Origin: Exobasidium rhododendri | Lineage: Eukaryota; Basidiomycota; Exobasidiomycetes; Exobasidiales; Exobasidiaceae | Length of the DNA stretch: 64,000 nucleotides | Direction of reading: 5' to 3' | Assembly (NCBI GenBank): GCA_026210745.1 | Contig: CP110631.1 | Span: forward strand, 1,612,001 to 1,676,000 | Shown: positions 63,525-64,000 of the stretch, one piece after another | Layout of the letters: each line of letters starts with the position of its first letter | Numbering within the stretch: the first letter of the stretch is position 1 | Program-made: the position numbers and the translations under genes | The notes under the pieces: generated by a model | What the model was told of the DNA's origin: nothing | Seen by the model: the letters and a program-made list of their open reading frames with translations, nothing else | The model's database searches: none

Positions 63525-63586
63525 TGAGTGCGACGAAACAAAGTCAGTACAGTGCCTTGGATGTAGACGTGGACAGGAATCCTCAC
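63525..63586 (-). other. Probable intron in the KH-gene 5' untranslated region
   Basis: On the minus strand AAAG|GTGAGG at 63586 and CACTCAG ending at 63525 frame a 62-base intron whose acceptor is three bases before the ATG. The exon upstream has an in-frame stop, so it is untranslated. Confidence 0.5.
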
Positions 63587-64000
63587 CTTTGTGCCCTTAA
63601 AAGGTTGCGACAGGAAGTTCTGGACCTCCTTCTCTGTAATAACTATTCGAAGTTGAATCTCCTAATCTGCCTTGCAGCCGTGCCCGCGTCCTTTCTCTCC
63701 CCGCCGAAGGTATGATGATCAAAACAGAAAAGGTTCACTTATCAGTATGAAGCTTTTCTGATTTCGCAGAGTACTATTGTCGAGCTGATGGTGCCTACCG
63801 AGGCGACATGCAAGACGGTGAAAGAGTCGGAACAACTATTGGTAAATCTGCCCAGCGGACTCAGCAGCACTTCTTGTGTATCGACGGTCAGCAAGTCGAG
63901 GAGCGCAAGAACAAACTTCGTGGCCCACAAATGCTCCAACTGATTAGGCGAATGAGGACAGCGCTTCGAATCGATATTGAGGCTAAACAGAGTCGGAAGC
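63587..64000. other. Right-edge region open in several frames, gene uncertain
   Basis: It contains the KH-gene leader on the left. From about 63770 to the edge two plus-strand frames and one minus-strand frame stay open for 60-80 codons each. A plus-strand intron (donor GTATGA near 63709, acceptor TTTCGCAG near 63769) would lead into a hydrophilic frame that runs off the window. I recognise no domain and cannot choose the strand. Confidence 0.3.

Overview
This is nuclear DNA from a fungus, most probably a basidiomycete. Nearly all genes are cut by short GT-AG introns of about 50-135 bases, usually with GTGAGT-like donors. Arginine CGA codons are common, intergenic gaps are short, and the gene set is a typical compact fungal housekeeping set. 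The long multi-KH protein at the right end resembles Khd4 of smut fungi, so Ustilaginomycotina is my best guess, held loosely. There is no operon structure; neighbours lie divergent, convergent or in tandem. I saw no tRNA, rRNA or CRISPR array.

Layout. 1-1461 (-): SRPK-type kinase, cut by the window edge, followed by a 3.4 kb gene-poor gap. 4.9-8.8 kb (+): SSH4/EAR1-type SPRY adaptor and the SNARE SEC20. 8.9-10.4 kb (-): ribosome-biogenesis WD protein JIP5, facing SDO1/SBDS (10.6-11.5 kb, +). 11.6-13.7 kb (-): primase large subunit PRI2, divergent from a KDM8-like JmjC protein (14.1-15.6 kb, +). 16.4-18.0 kb (-): three-RRM PUB1/TIA1 protein. 19.9-22.9 kb (-): nucleoporin NIC96, divergent by 71 bases from a short TOM1-type HECT ligase (23.0-25.5 kb, +). 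25.7-28.7 kb: NCBP3-like cap-binding protein and TRAPP subunit TRS33. 28.9-33.6 kb: PhoD-like phosphatase and tRNA methyltransferase TRM2. 33.7-37.5 kb (-): tyrosine-recombinase gene of DUF3435/Crypton type with a zinc-finger tail. 38.3-40.9 kb (-): mitochondrial phosphate carrier with a very long repetitive N-terminal extension. 41.4-49.8 kb: RPB5 and a DOCK-family exchange factor. 50.2-58.2 kb (+): RSC bromodomain/BAH protein, INO1 and a membrane alpha/beta hydrolase. 59.1-63.5 kb (-): multi-KH protein.

The genes serve separate core processes: transcription and chromatin, splicing kinase and RNA binding, ribosome assembly, replication, nuclear pore, vesicle traffic, ubiquitin, lipid and phosphate handling. 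The three items that depart from the ordinary are the phosphate carrier fused to LEA-like amphipathic repeats, the DUF3435-type recombinase gene sitting alone between housekeeping genes, and a HECT ligase that keeps only the C-terminal end of TOM1/HUWE1. Exon limits were read by eye from splice signals and reading frame; for all multi-exon genes except the two flagged as incomplete the exon lengths sum to a whole number of codons.
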